Assembly: GCF_002699855.1 (NCBI RefSeq)
Contig: NZ_LKBW01000002.1
Span: 1-57,783, forward strand
From: Pseudomonas amygdali
GTDB taxonomy: Bacteria > Pseudomonadota > Gammaproteobacteria > Pseudomonadales > Pseudomonadaceae
DNA: 57,783 bases
Direction: 5' to 3'
Below the pieces are notes generated by a model. The model did not search any database and had not been told where the DNA came from. It was given only the letters and a program-made list of their open reading frames with translations. The translations under genes were made by a program, and so were the position numbers. Of this stretch, positions 1-9,341 are shown piece by piece. Positions within the stretch are counted from its first letter, which is position 1. Every line of letters begins with the position of its first letter.

Positions 1-95
1 CGGACAAGTCCGCTCCCACGCCCTCCGGGCCGAAGCAGCCCTACGCTGGTCCGCGATATTCAGGTTTTGTAGGAGCGGACTCGTCCGAACTGCCG
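1..95. repeat. REPIN-like inverted REP pair (GGAGCGGAC type)
   Basis: Two REP-like arms lie in opposite orientation. The left arm at about 1-19 reads CGGACAAGTCCGCTCCCAC and the right arm at about 69-88 reads GTAGGAGCGGACTCGTCCG. About 50 bases of loop separate them and contain a short CCCTCCGGGCCG stretch. Inverted REP doublets of this kind (REPINs) are common between Pseudomonas genes. The core differs from the GGAGCGAGCTTGCTC type found elsewhere in this window, so it belongs to another REP subtype. The element may be cut by the window edge. Confidence 0.7.
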
Positions 96-157
96 GGAAC
101 CGGCAGCAAAGCGGGCATCTCAGCACCTGTGTATGACGCACTCGCTCAAGATCGCGC

Positions 158-200
158 TTGTAATGATTCTTTATATCATTTAATAATGAATATCATTATT
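158..200 (+). promoter_or_regulatory. Fur box over the fagA promoter
   Basis: The 19-base dyad AATAATGAATATCATTATT at 182-200 is a near match to the Fur consensus GATAATGATAATCATTATC. A plausible sigma-70 promoter (TTGTAA at 158-163, TAATAA at 181-186, 17-base spacer) overlaps it, so Fur-Fe2+ would block polymerase. The AT-rich stretch at 161-180 may carry a second, weaker Fur half-site. This fits the known iron repression of the fagA-fumC-orfX-sodA operon in Pseudomonas aeruginosa. Confidence 0.85.
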
Positions 201-216
201 AAGATGAGCTGTGGTC

Positions 217-604
217 ATGGGGTCCGTTCTGCACGAGCTGTCTTATCTGGAAAACTGGCGTGGATTGAGTCTGCGGATTCGTTGCGCCCTTGAGCCCGAC
301 GAGCCTCGGCTGATCGAGCATTACCTCGCCGAAGGGCGCTATCTGGCGCGTTTTACTGCCACGCCCCAGCCCATGATTGCCGAAACCACTTTCCGTCTTT
401 TGATAGACACCGCACGCGATACGGCATTGCCGTGGCACTGGCGCTGCCTGTGTCTGGATCAGGCCTGGCGTCCACTGCGTGATTTACAGGCAATCGCCTC
501 CACGCCTGCGCGGCGTCAGCGCTGGCAAGCCTGTGTTCATCAACTGGCGACCTGCGTGCTACAGCCCTCTTTTTCCCTCTCTGAACTGGTGCAAGGACAT
601 TGCG

Positions 605-612
<8 letters not shown>
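217..612 (+). CDS. fagA: Fur-associated protein FagA
   Basis: This is the first gene of the iron-regulated fagA-fumC-orfX-sodA operon. The product is a 131-residue soluble protein with no recognised catalytic motif and no signal peptide. Its molecular role is unknown, although it is expressed under iron limitation in P. aeruginosa. I chose ATG 217 because the GAG at 206-208 then sits about 8 bases upstream; an in-frame GTG at 211 would be too close to it. A Fur box lies just upstream at 182-200. The stop codon overlaps the start of fumC by 8 bases, which suggests translational coupling. Identification rests on position and on recognisable similarity to FagA (YLENWR, RCALEPDEPRLIEHYLAEGRYL). 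Confidence 0.88.
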
Positions 613-1981
<1,369 letters not shown>

Positions 1982-2015
1982 TTCCAGCCAGCCAACGTCC
2001 TCTGGAGGTATGACC

Positions 2016-2477
2016 ATGCAGCATTGGAAACGCACTATCGAGCAGGCCAATCGCTGTTTCAATCTGGGCGAGTGGGTCGAAGCCCGCGAGCTTTACCTTC
2101 AGGCGCTGGCGTTGGCGCAAGTGTTGTTCGAGCGTTGGGCGGATGTCGACGAGGCCGTCGCGGCCTGTGTGATTTCTCACCACAACCTGGCGGACCTGCA
2201 CCTGAGCCTCGGTCAGCCTGAGGAAAGCGCTGAATACCTGTGTGCCATTCATCAACATCTATTGCGGACCATGCAGGATCAGCGTTTTCCTCCGGCGCTC
2301 CGTGAGGCAGCCTTGCGCCACAGCAGCAAAACCTACGCCGAGTTGCTGAGCTTTATCAGTGAACACGGCGAATACCCGCGCACTCATCGGTTGTTGAACA
2401 GCAGCAGCGAGCACACGCGCTCATCGTTGCAGCGCCACTCGGCAGCCACTTCCGGACTTTTCTACGGAGCACATTGA
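2016..2477 (+). CDS. Conserved hypothetical protein of the fumC-sodA operon (orfX)
   Basis: The product has 153 residues and lies between fumC and sodA, the position of orfX (PA4469 in P. aeruginosa). The sequence looks helical, with a repeat-like start ([30 protein letters not shown]) resembling a tetratricopeptide (TPR) helix pair. Two cysteines and several histidines are present but form no obvious metal motif. I chose ATG 2016 because GGAGG at 2004-2008 is then well spaced; the in-frame ATG at 2010 is too close. It ends one base before sodA. Function is unknown; a role linked to iron or oxidative stress is inferred only from the operon. Confidence 0.85.
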   Translation: MQHWKRTIEQANRCFNLGEWVEARELYLQALALAQVLFERWADVDEAVAACVISHHNLADLHLSLGQPEESAEYLCAIHQHLLRTMQDQRFPPALREAALRHSSKTYAELLSFISEHGEYPRTHRLLNSSSEHTRSSLQRHSAATSGLFYGAH

Positions 2478-2478
2478 A

Positions 2479-3090
2479 ATGCCTTATACCTTGCCTGCAC
2501 TGCCTTACGCATACGATGCCCTGGAGCCGCACATCGATGCGCAAACCATGGAGATCCATTACACCAAGCATCACCAGACCTACATCAACAACCTTAATGC
2601 TGCGATCGAAGGCACCGAGTTTGCTGACTGGTCCGTCGAGAAGCTGGTGGCCAGCATCAAGCAGTTGCCTGAAAACCTGCGTCCGGCGGTCATCAACCAG
2701 GGTGGCGGTCACGCGAATCATTCGTTGTTCTGGGAGTTGATGGTGCCAGGCGGAGGCGGTTTGCCCAAAGGCCCTGTCGCTTTGGCCATCGACGAGCAGC
2801 TGGGTGGCTACGACAGATTCAAGGAAGCGTTTACCAAAGCCGCATTGACCCGTTTCGGCAGCGGCTGGGCATGGCTGAGCGTCACCCCCGCCAAAAAGCT
2901 GGTGGTTGAAAGCAGCGGTAATCAGGACAGCCCGTTGATGAATGGCAATACGCCGATTCTGGGTCTGGATGTATGGGAGCACGCTTACTACCTGCGCTAT
3001 CAGAACCGTCGCCCCGAATACATCAACGCGTTCTACAACGTGATCAATTGGGATGAAGTGTCTCGACGTTATCAGGCCGCTCTGGCCTGA
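2479..3090 (+). CDS. sodA: Manganese superoxide dismutase SodA
   Basis: The product (203 residues) is a cytosolic Mn-type superoxide dismutase that converts superoxide to hydrogen peroxide and oxygen. The four metal ligands are visible as H27, H81, D164 and H168, the last two within DVWEHAYY. The GNQDSPL segment fits the manganese rather than the iron form. The gene is last in the Fur-controlled operon, so the manganese enzyme is made when iron is short and the iron enzyme cannot be metallated. TACGGAG lies upstream of ATG 2479, immediately after orfX. No truncation is seen. Confidence 0.97.
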   Translation: MPYTLPALPYAYDALEPHIDAQTMEIHYTKHHQTYINNLNAAIEGTEFADWSVEKLVASIKQLPENLRPAVINQGGGHANHSLFWELMVPGGGGLPKGPVALAIDEQLGGYDRFKEAFTKAALTRFGSGWAWLSVTPAKKLVVESSGNQDSPLMNGNTPILGLDVWEHAYYLRYQNRRPEYINAFYNVINWDEVSRRYQAALA

Positions 3091-3117
3091 CTCCCGTAAC
3101 CGGGCTCAAGGCAGCTT

Positions 3118-3249
3118 ATGCGCTCAGGAATATTCGCTCTCAGCGGTGTGCGGTTGTTGCGGCTCGTCGTAGGCACCGGGCTGCTGTTGGTAGGTATGGC
3201 GTTACTGATTGCTCACGGTTTGAGCTGGTTGCGGATGCACTGCTGGTGA
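3118..3249 (+). CDS. Possible 43-residue membrane mini-protein
   Basis: A short reading frame follows sodA by 27 bases, with CAAGG at 3106-3110 about 7 bases before the ATG. It encodes 43 residues: a basic start (MRSGIFALSGVRLLRL), one strongly hydrophobic segment at about residues 16-33, and the tail LSWLRMHCW. It looks like a single-pass inner-membrane peptide or the first membrane segment of a larger protein. In P. aeruginosa the gene at this place encodes a ZIP-family metal transporter (PA4467), so this could be a remnant of such a gene. Whether it is translated is unknown. Confidence 0.45.
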   Translation: MRSGIFALSGVRLLRLVVGTGLLLVGMALLIAHGLSWLRMHCW

Positions 3250-3274
3250 TCTTGGAAGGGACGTATTTGAGGGT

Positions 3275-3547
3275 TTACTCGCCCTCATCAAACTTGTTGT
3301 TGATCAGTTCAACCAGGCCATCGAGCGCTTCCTGCTCGAATTCGCCTTCGGTTTTCAGATGGATCTCGGTGCCTTTGCCTGCCGCCAGCATCATCACGGC
3401 CATGATGCTTTTACCATCGACCATGGTCTGCTCAGAGCGGCCAACCCTGATCGTGCAAGGGAACTTGCCTGCGACGCCGACGAATTTGGCGGCAGCGCGG
3501 GCATGCAGGCCCAATTTGTTGATGATGGTGATTTGACGAGCGGGCAT
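3275..3547 (-). CDS. ptsO: Nitrogen PTS phosphocarrier protein NPr (PtsO)
   Basis: The product (90 residues) is an HPr-family phosphocarrier of the nitrogen phosphotransferase system. It passes phosphate from EI-Ntr (PtsP) to PtsN. The phosphorylated histidine is H15 in the motif LGLHARAAAKF, and the C-terminal half has the usual HPr fold pattern (GKSIMAVMMLAAGKGTEI). It is the last gene of the rpoN-hpf-ptsN-rapZ-ptsO cluster, 16 bases after rapZ. It converges on the sodA side, and only a weak hairpin near 3270-3289 could end transcription there. Confidence 0.95.
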   Translation of the reverse strand: MPARQITIINKLGLHARAAAKFVGVAGKFPCTIRVGRSEQTMVDGKSIMAVMMLAAGKGTEIHLKTEGEFEQEALDGLVELINNKFDEGE

Positions 3548-3563
3548 CGCAGTGAAAATCCTT

Positions 3564-4421
3564 TCAGCTAAGGTCGCGGTGGCGAACCTGAACGTTCTTG
3601 AGTGATTGTTGCAAGACCTGGCCGAGCCGTTCGGTCAGGTAGACAGAGCGGTGATGTCCGCCGGTGCAGCCAATGGCAATGGTAACGTAAGAACGGTTGC
3701 TGGCTGCAAACCGGGGCAACCATTTGTTCAGATAAGCGAAGATGTCCTGAAACATCTCTTCCACATCGGGTTGCACCGACAGGTAGTCGATAACTGGTTG
3801 TTCAAGCCCGGAGTGGTCGCGCAGTTCAGGCTTCCAGTACGGGTTGGGCAGGCAGCGCACATCGAATACCAGATCTGCGTCGACGGGCATGCCACGCTTG
3901 AAACCAAAGGATTCGATCAGAAACGCAGTGCCTGGCTCGGGCTTGTTCAGCAGGCGAAGCTTGAGTGCGTCGCGCAACTGATAGAGGTTCAGGTGGGTGG
4001 TGTTGATTTTCAGGTCAGCCAGATCGATGATCGGGCCCAGCAGCGTTGTCTCGTCGCGTATCGCCTCGGCCAGCGAACGATCTGCCGTGCTCAAAGGATG
4101 ACGACGCCTGGTTTCCGAGAAACGCTTGAGAAGGGTTGCTTCATCCGCATCCAGGTAAAGCACGTCGCACTGGATGTTGCGTGAGCGGACTTCATCCAGC
4201 ATTTGCGGAAAGCGGGTCAGGTGACTGGGCAGGTTTCGCGCATCGATGGACACCGCCAGCAAGGGCTCGGCCAGTTCAGTATTGATCAGCGCTCGCTCGG
4301 CCAGTTCCGGCAGCAGTCCGGCAGGCAGGTTGTCGACACAGTAAAAACCGTTGTCTTCCAGCACGTCGAGGGCTGTACTTTTACCCGAGCCGGAACGGCC
4401 GCTGACGATGATCATGCTCAT
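3564..4421 (-). CDS. rapZ: RNase adapter / nucleotide-binding protein RapZ
   Basis: The product (285 residues) belongs to the RapZ/YvcJ family. An N-terminal P-loop domain has Walker [10 protein letters not shown] at residues 8-16 and a Walker B-like VLYLDAD near residue 95. The C-terminal domain ends in the conserved stretch [19 protein letters not shown], which in E. coli RapZ forms the glucosamine-6-phosphate sensing site. In E. coli the protein delivers the GlmZ RNA to RNase E; no GlmZ-like RNA is visible here, so the RNA target is open. The gene lies 2 bases after ptsN and before ptsO, as in most gammaproteobacteria. Confidence 0.95.
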   Translation of the reverse strand: MSMIIVSGRSGSGKSTALDVLEDNGFYCVDNLPAGLLPELAERALINTELAEPLLAVSIDARNLPSHLTRFPQMLDEVRSRNIQCDVLYLDADEATLLKRFSETRRRHPLSTADRSLAEAIRDETTLLGPIIDLADLKINTTHLNLYQLRDALKLRLLNKPEPGTAFLIESFGFKRGMPVDADLVFDVRCLPNPYWKPELRDHSGLEQPVIDYLSVQPDVEEMFQDIFAYLNKWLPRFAASNRSYVTIAIGCTGGHHRSVYLTERLGQVLQQSLKNVQVRHRDLS

Positions 4422-4423
4422 GT

Positions 4424-4888
4424 TCAGTTTCCGTTCTGCACGTCCAGCACCACTTGATAAAGCGCTTCGGCACTTTTGGCACTGCGCAGGCGCTTACGCA
4501 CATCTTTGTCATCAAGCATGCTGGCAATCTGGCGCAATAACTCCAGGTGCTCATCAGTAGCGGCTTGCGGGACCAGCAATACAAACAGCAGGTCAACCGG
4601 CGCGCCATCGATGGCGTCGAAATCCACGGGGGTAGCGAGGTGAATGACTGCACTGACAGGCTCGCTGCAGTCAGCAAGGCGGCAATGAGGGATGGCAATA
4701 CCGTTGCCGAAACCGGTTGAACCCAGTTTTTCGCGGGCAACAAGACTTGCGAATACTGTCTCCGAAACCATGCCCGGTACTTCACGACCGATCAGGTTGG
4801 CAATTTCTTCGAGTACACGCTTTTTACTGCCACCCGGCACGTTCACAAGGGAGCGGCCGGGGGTCAGGATATTTTCAATTCGGATCAT
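4424..4888 (-). CDS. ptsN: PTS IIA-like nitrogen regulatory protein PtsN (EIIA-Ntr)
   Basis: The product (154 residues) is the EIIA component of the nitrogen PTS, a signalling protein with no sugar permease. The phosphorylated histidine is H68, in the motif [11 protein letters not shown]. The fold pattern is the usual one for the mannitol/fructose IIA family. Together with PtsP and PtsO it links carbon/nitrogen balance to regulation of K+ uptake, polyhydroxyalkanoate metabolism and other targets known from Pseudomonas putida. The gene lies between hpf and rapZ, in the rpoN cluster. Length and motifs are normal. Confidence 0.96.
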   Translation of the reverse strand: MIRIENILTPGRSLVNVPGGSKKRVLEEIANLIGREVPGMVSETVFASLVAREKLGSTGFGNGIAIPHCRLADCSEPVSAVIHLATPVDFDAIDGAPVDLLFVLLVPQAATDEHLELLRQIASMLDDKDVRKRLRSAKSAEALYQVVLDVQNGN

Positions 4889-4899
4889 TTAAATGGGCG

Positions 4900-5208
4900 T
4901 TAGCGAGCGGCCGCACCTTTGAGGATGCTTTGCTGCTTTTCCTTATGCTTGAGCAATTGTCGGTCTAGCTTGTCAGTGAGCAGGTCGATGGCAGCATACA
5001 TATCGTCATGTTCAGCATTGGCAACGACCTCTCCACCATGGATGTGCAACGTGGCTTCGATCTTCTGCTTGAGCTTTTCGACCGTCATCGTGACCTGCAC
5101 GTTGGTAATCTTGTCAAAATGCCCCTCGAGCTTTTTGAGCTTGAGCTCAACGTATTCACGAAGGGGTTTGGTCACTTCCAGTTGGTGTCCACTGATGTTG
5201 ACTTGCAT
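4900..5208 (-). CDS. hpf: Ribosome hibernation promoting factor HPF (short form)
   Basis: The product (102 residues) is a short HPF/YfiA-family protein that binds the 30S decoding centre and helps form inactive 100S ribosomes in stationary phase. The sequence begins MQVNISGHQLEVTKPLREYVELKL and has the family's basic helix with HKEKQQS near the end. There is no C-terminal dimerisation domain as in long HPF. I chose ATG 5208 (MQVNISG), preceded by GGAGAAAGC, over an upstream in-frame ATG at 5247 that would add a non-conserved extension. It lies 75 bases downstream of rpoN. Confidence 0.95.
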   Translation of the reverse strand: MQVNISGHQLEVTKPLREYVELKLKKLEGHFDKITNVQVTMTVEKLKQKIEATLHIHGGEVVANAEHDDMYAAIDLLTDKLDRQLLKHKEKQQSILKGAAAR

Positions 5209-5283
5209 ACAGCTTTCTCCTTTGCCAGTGCATAAAGAGGCAGGCATGGCTCCTGTCTCTGGGACGCTGTGGCTGGGCCTGCA

Positions 5284-6777
5284 TCACATCAGCCGCTTGC
5301 GCTCACTGGAAGGCGCTATCCCGAGTGACTCGCGGTACTTGGCGACTGTGCGACGGGCTACTTGAATGCCTTGTGCCTCCAGTAAACCAGCGATCTTGCT
5401 ATCACTCAACGGCTTTTTCTGATTTTCCGCCGCAACCAGTTTTTTGATGATTGCGCGAATTGCCGTGGACGAGCATTCACCGCCCTCGGAAGTGCTCACA
5501 TGGCTCGAGAAGAAGTATTTCAGCTCGTAAATGCCGCGTGGCGTGTGCATGAACTTCTGGGTGGTCACGCGCGAGATGGTCGATTCATGCATGCCCACTG
5601 CCTCGGCAATGTCGTGCAGGACAAGCGGCTTCATCGCCTCGTCGCCGTACTCAAGAAAGCCGCGCTGATGTTCGACGATCTGGGTGGCGACCTTCATCAG
5701 TGTCTCGTTGCGGCTATGCAGGCTCTTGATGAACCAGCGCGCCTCTTGCAACTGATTGCGCATGAAGGTGTTGTCTGCGCTGGTATCGGCCCGGCGTACA
5801 AAACCTGCGTATTGCGGATTGACGCGCAGGCGCGGTACGGACTCCTGATTGAGCTCGACCAGCCAGCGCTCGTTGTCCTTGCGCACGATTACATCGGGAA
5901 TGACGTACTCGGCTTCTGTGGATTCGATTTGTGAGCCAGGGCGCGGGTTGAGGCTCTGGACCAGCTCGATGACCTGGCGCAGCTCGTCTTCCTTGAGCTT
6001 CATGCGCCGCATCAACTGGCCGTAATCGCGACTTCCCAGCAGGTCGATGTAGTCGGTGACCAACCGTTGCGCTTCCATCAGCCAAGGTGTTTTGGCTGGC
6101 AACTGGCGAAGCTGCAGGAGCAGGCATTCGCTCAGGTTTCGGGCGCCGATGCCTGCCGGCTCAAACTGCTGGATGCGGTGCAATACGGCTTCGATTTCGT
6201 CGAGTTCGATGTCCAGCTCGGGATCGAAAGACTCGAGAATCTCCTCGAGGGTTTCGTCCAGATAGCCCTGGTTGTTGATGCAGTCGATCAGCGTAACCGC
6301 CACCAGGCGGTCCTTGTCGGACATCGGGGCGACGTTCAATTGCCACAGCAGGTGGCTTTGCAGGCTTTCGCCTGCAGATGTGCGTGTGGTGAAGTCCCAC
6401 TCGTCATCATCGTTGCTTGGCAGGCTGCTGGCGCTGGTCTGGTAGATGTCTTCCCATGCGGTATCGACGGGCAGTTCGTTGGGAATGCGCTCGTTCCATT
6501 CGCCGTCTTCAAGGTTATCCACGGTAGGCGCGGATTCCTGGTAGGTCGGTTCCTGAACGTCGGGGTTGGGCTTTTGTTCGATGTTGTCGGCAAGCGGGTC
6601 GGAGTTGTCGAAGTCGTCGCCTTCTTCCTGCCGTTCCAGCATGGGGTTCGATTCCAGCGCCTCCTGGATCTCCTGCTGGAGGTCCAGTGTGGAAAGCTGG
6701 AGTAAGCGGATTGCCTGTTGCAGCTGCGGTGTCATCGTCAGCTGCTGGCCCATTCTCAAAACTAGCGATGGTTTCAT
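5284..6777 (-). CDS. rpoN: RNA polymerase sigma-54 factor RpoN
   Basis: The product (497 residues) is sigma-54, needed for transcription of nitrogen, motility and (in P. syringae) virulence genes through enhancer-binding activators. Region I is glutamine- and leucine-rich ([28 protein letters not shown]). An acidic region II follows at about residues 45-120. The helix-turn-helix lies before the C-terminal RpoN box, seen as [11 protein letters not shown] chose ATG 6777 because the start matches the family; an in-frame ATG at 6819 would add an unconserved stretch. The upstream leader carries a GC-rich stem-loop. Confidence 0.97.
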   Translation of the reverse strand: MKPSLVLRMGQQLTMTPQLQQAIRLLQLSTLDLQQEIQEALESNPMLERQEEGDDFDNSDPLADNIEQKPNPDVQEPTYQESAPTVDNLEDGEWNERIPNELPVDTAWEDIYQTSASSLPSNDDDEWDFTTRTSAGESLQSHLLWQLNVAPMSDKDRLVAVTLIDCINNQGYLDETLEEILESFDPELDIELDEIEAVLHRIQQFEPAGIGARNLSECLLLQLRQLPAKTPWLMEAQRLVTDYIDLLGSRDYGQLMRRMKLKEDELRQVIELVQSLNPRPGSQIESTEAEYVIPDVIVRKDNERWLVELNQESVPRLRVNPQYAGFVRRADTSADNTFMRNQLQEARWFIKSLHSRNETLMKVATQIVEHQRGFLEYGDEAMKPLVLHDIAEAVGMHESTISRVTTQKFMHTPRGIYELKYFFSSHVSTSEGGECSSTAIRAIIKKLVAAENQKKPLSDSKIAGLLEAQGIQVARRTVAKYRESLGIAPSSERKRLM

Positions 6778-6803
6778 GGCAGGGGCTAAACACCTTATTC
6801 GCC

Positions 6804-6858
6804 GGCGCTCATGCGCCATCTACTACAGGCGCCGGAGCGCCAACTTAAGCAAATTATA
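6804..6858 (-). promoter_or_regulatory. Possible rpoN promoter and 5' leader stem-loop
   Basis: On the minus strand a TATAAT (6858-6853), preceded by TTCAGGCA, is a good -10 element without a clear -35. Just downstream, GGCGCTC (6804-6810) can pair with GAGCGCC (6835-6841), and inside it GCGCC with GGCGC, separated by a 2-by-2 internal loop and closed by a 10-base loop. If transcription starts about 6846, the stem-loop forms the extreme 5' end of the rpoN message, where such structures often protect RNA. Both parts are predictions. Confidence 0.45.
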
Positions 6859-6959
6859 TGCCTGAAACCTGTACCTTTGCCTAGAGTGGTATGACAAATA
6901 AAATATTGTCAACACACTGCACTGGCATCAACCGGCCGCTAAGCGCAAAGGGCAGTCGA

Positions 6960-7685
6960 TTAAAGGCGGAATTCGTGGCCGAGGTAGACCTCTTTTACCA
7001 GTTGATTCGCCAGAATGGTCTCGGAATCGCCTTCTGCGATCAGCTGTCCATCGTTGACGATGTAGGCAGTTTCGCAGATGTCCAGCGTTTCACGGACGTT
7101 GTGGTCGGTGATCAGTACGCCGATACCCTTGGCCTTGAGGTGGTGAATGATCTGCTTGATATCACCTACCGAAATAGGGTCTACGCCTGCGAAAGGTTCA
7201 TCCAGCAGGATGAATTTCGGCGCAGTGGCCAAGGCGCGGGCAATTTCCACGCGGCGGCGCTCGCCGCCCGACAGGCTCATGCCCAGGTTGTCGCGAATGT
7301 GGGTGATGTGAAACTCCTGCAAGAGGCTTTCGAGCTCCTTGCGGCGTGCTCCGGCATCGAGTTCCTTGCGGGTCTCGAGAATCGCCATGATGTTGTCGGA
7401 CACTGAAAGCTTGCGGAAAATCGAGGCTTCCTGCGGCAGGTAGCCGATGCCGGCTCGGGCGCGACCGTGCATGGGTTGATGGCTGACATCCAGATCGTCA
7501 ATCAGCACGCGACCCTGATCAGCCTGGACCAGACCTACGATCATGTAGAAGCAGGTGGTCTTGCCGGCACCGTTGGGGCCCAGCAGGCCGACGATCTGGC
7601 CGCTGTCGATGGAAATGCTCACATCGCGCACGACCTGCCGGCTTTTGTAGCTTTTAGCCAGATGCTGGGCTTTGAGCGTCGCCAT
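6960..7685 (-). CDS. lptB: LPS export ABC transporter ATPase LptB
   Basis: The product (241 residues) is the cytoplasmic ATPase of the LptB2FG transporter, which extracts LPS from the inner membrane and pushes it along the LptC-LptA bridge to the outer membrane. Walker A is GPNGAGKTT at residues 36-44, the ABC signature is LSGGERRR, Walker B and its flank read [13 protein letters not shown], and the switch histidine lies in [10 protein letters not shown]. The ATG directly follows the lptA stop. lptF and lptG are not in this window. Length and motifs are normal. Confidence 0.97.
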   Translation of the reverse strand: MATLKAQHLAKSYKSRQVVRDVSISIDSGQIVGLLGPNGAGKTTCFYMIVGLVQADQGRVLIDDLDVSHQPMHGRARAGIGYLPQEASIFRKLSVSDNIMAILETRKELDAGARRKELESLLQEFHITHIRDNLGMSLSGGERRRVEIARALATAPKFILLDEPFAGVDPISVGDIKQIIHHLKAKGIGVLITDHNVRETLDICETAYIVNDGQLIAEGDSETILANQLVKEVYLGHEFRL

Positions 7686-8234
7686 TTACTGGGCCTTCTG
7701 AGGTTGGTCGGTTTTCTTTTTCGGCTGGATGACCATGTCGATACGCGGACGTGGTGTGGTCACCTTGGCACCGCCATTGGCCCGACCGGCGCTGACGACC
7801 TGTCTGACCGTGTCATAAACGATTTTCTCGCCTTCGGAAGTATTGCCATCATTGATGACCTTGGCCTTGTCGATGAGGACGATACGGTCCTGCCCGGCGT
7901 AGTACTGAATAGTGACGGCATAGGCCTGCACAATCGGTTTGTCTACGGCAGGCTTCTGCTCGTAATAGGCCAGATTGCCGACAGAGGTGAACACATCCAC
8001 TTCGCCCTGGGCATTACGCGTGATCGTCACAGTGTTACCGGTGATCTTCATCGAGCCCTGGGTGATGATGACGTTGCCCTTGTAGGTTGCTACGCCTTTC
8101 TTGTCATCGAGCTGAGCATCGTCAGACTGGATGTGGATCGGCTGATCGCGGTCGGTTGGCAGGGACCAGGCGCTCGCGCTTCCCAGTGCTGCGCCCAGGC
8201 CGAGCAATAAAGGAAGAGTTTTAACGAGCCTCAT
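7686..8234 (-). CDS. lptA: Periplasmic LPS-binding protein LptA (LptH)
   Basis: The product (182 residues) is the periplasmic bridge protein of the LPS transport machine, named LptH in Pseudomonas. A signal peptide is visible at about residues 1-25 (basic start, LPLLLGLGAALGSASAWS). The mature part has the OstA/LptA beta-jellyroll pattern (IQSDDAQLDDKKGVATYKGNVIITQGSMKI). The C-terminal tail is lysine-rich (PKKKTDQPQ). Its start overlaps lptC by 14 bases and its stop abuts lptB, so coupled translation is likely. Pseudomonas LptA diverges from E. coli LptA, but context and fold pattern support the call. Confidence 0.94.
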   Translation of the reverse strand: MRLVKTLPLLLGLGAALGSASAWSLPTDRDQPIHIQSDDAQLDDKKGVATYKGNVIITQGSMKITGNTVTITRNAQGEVDVFTSVGNLAYYEQKPAVDKPIVQAYAVTIQYYAGQDRIVLIDKAKVINDGNTSEGEKIVYDTVRQVVSAGRANGGAKVTTPRPRIDMVIQPKKKTDQPQKAQ

Positions 8235-8793
8235 ACTGTCCTCTTACGTTGGACAGCAGGTCCATCCTGCTGTCTTTCAAATATGCTTTCATTCCCTTGG
8301 CCGTAGTCACACCGCCGGCGCCGTCGATTCTAACGTCTTGCTCGGTCTGCGCATATTGCTTCTGAGGGAATACGGTCATTCGACTGGTAGTGATAATAGT
8401 CGTACGTTGTTTTTCATCGGTACGCTCGACACGAACGGAATCGATCAGCTCGACCTGGTCGCCGCCGGACGAAACTTCGCCTTTCTTGCTCTGTACGTGC
8501 CATGGAAACTCGCCACCGCGGTACATGTGCAGGTCGGGCGTGGTCAACAGGGTCACGTCAGTGGCTTTCACGTGCTCGACTTTGTCGGAGGTCATGTCGT
8601 ACTGAAGCGTGCCATCGGGCAGGTACTGCACGCTGTGGGCATTGATCGCATAGTAGTCGATGACCGTGTCGTCAACGGTCGACACCGGCTGATCCATAAA
8701 ACTTTCCGGGCTGATGTTCCAGTAACCGACCGCTGCCAGCAGCAGCGCCAGTACCCCGAGCAGCAGGAACTTGCGAATTTTTTTAGTGAACAT
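8221..8793 (-). CDS. lptC: LPS export system protein LptC
   Basis: The product (190 residues) is a bitopic inner-membrane protein with one N-terminal membrane segment (about residues 7-27, FLLLGVLALLLAAVGYWNI) and a periplasmic LptC domain. It takes LPS from LptB2FG and hands it to LptA. Conserved LptC features include YYAINAHSVQYLPDGTLQYDM and the repeated beta strands that follow. It starts 8 bases after kdsC ends and overlaps lptA by 14 bases. The order kdsD-kdsC-lptC-lptA-lptB is standard. Confidence 0.94.
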   Translation of the reverse strand: MFTKKIRKFLLLGVLALLLAAVGYWNISPESFMDQPVSTVDDTVIDYYAINAHSVQYLPDGTLQYDMTSDKVEHVKATDVTLLTTPDLHMYRGGEFPWHVQSKKGEVSSGGDQVELIDSVRVERTDEKQRTTIITTSRMTVFPQKQYAQTEQDVRIDGAGGVTTAKGMKAYLKDSRMDLLSNVRGQYEAR

Positions 8794-8801
8794 AATGGCT
8801 T

Positions 8802-9341
8802 CTATAAATAGACGGAGTGAGCCGCTTCAAGGTTGCCTTGCGCACTCAGAATCAGTTCGCAGAATTCGCGTGCCGCACCTTCGCCGCCCCGCGCTCTGGT
8901 TATTCCGTGTGCATGCTCGCGTACAAAACTCGCGGCATTGGCAACCGCCATGCCCAGACCGACGCGCCTGATGACTGGCAAGTCTGGCAGATCATCACCC
9001 AGATAGGCGACTTGTTCGTAACCAAGCTGGAGTTCTGCGAGCAGTTTGTCCAGTACTACCAACTTGTCTTCACGTCCCTGAAACAGGTGTTCAATGCCCA
9101 GGCTCTTTGCCCGGCGCTCGACTATCGCAGTCTTGCGGCCGCTGATAATGGCTGTTGTGACGCCTGAGGCTATCAGCATTTTTATGCCTTGGCCGTCGAG
9201 AGTGTTGAATGTCTTGATCTCGCTGCCATCTTCCATGAAGTAAAGGCGGCCGTCGGTCAGTACGCCATCGACGTCGAAAACGGCCAGCTTGATAGCCTTG
9301 CCGCGTTGCATGAGGTCCTGGGTCATCGTTTCGGTTTCCAT
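8802..9341 (-). CDS. kdsC: 3-deoxy-D-manno-octulosonate 8-phosphate phosphatase KdsC
   Basis: The product (179 residues) is a HAD-superfamily phosphatase that dephosphorylates Kdo-8-phosphate to Kdo for the LPS inner core. The nucleophile motif is FDVDGVLTDG, with D23 and D25 as the catalytic pair. Later HAD motifs are ASGVTTAIISGRK and the acidic YLGDDLPDLPV. The ATG at 9341 shares its A with the kdsD stop (TAATG), which favours this start; a second in-frame ATG at 9326 is possible. It acts after KdsD and KdsA in Kdo synthesis. Confidence 0.96.
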   Translation of the reverse strand: METETMTQDLMQRGKAIKLAVFDVDGVLTDGRLYFMEDGSEIKTFNTLDGQGIKMLIASGVTTAIISGRKTAIVERRAKSLGIEHLFQGREDKLVVLDKLLAELQLGYEQVAYLGDDLPDLPVIRRVGLGMAVANAASFVREHAHGITRARGGEGAAREFCELILSAQGNLEAAHSVYL

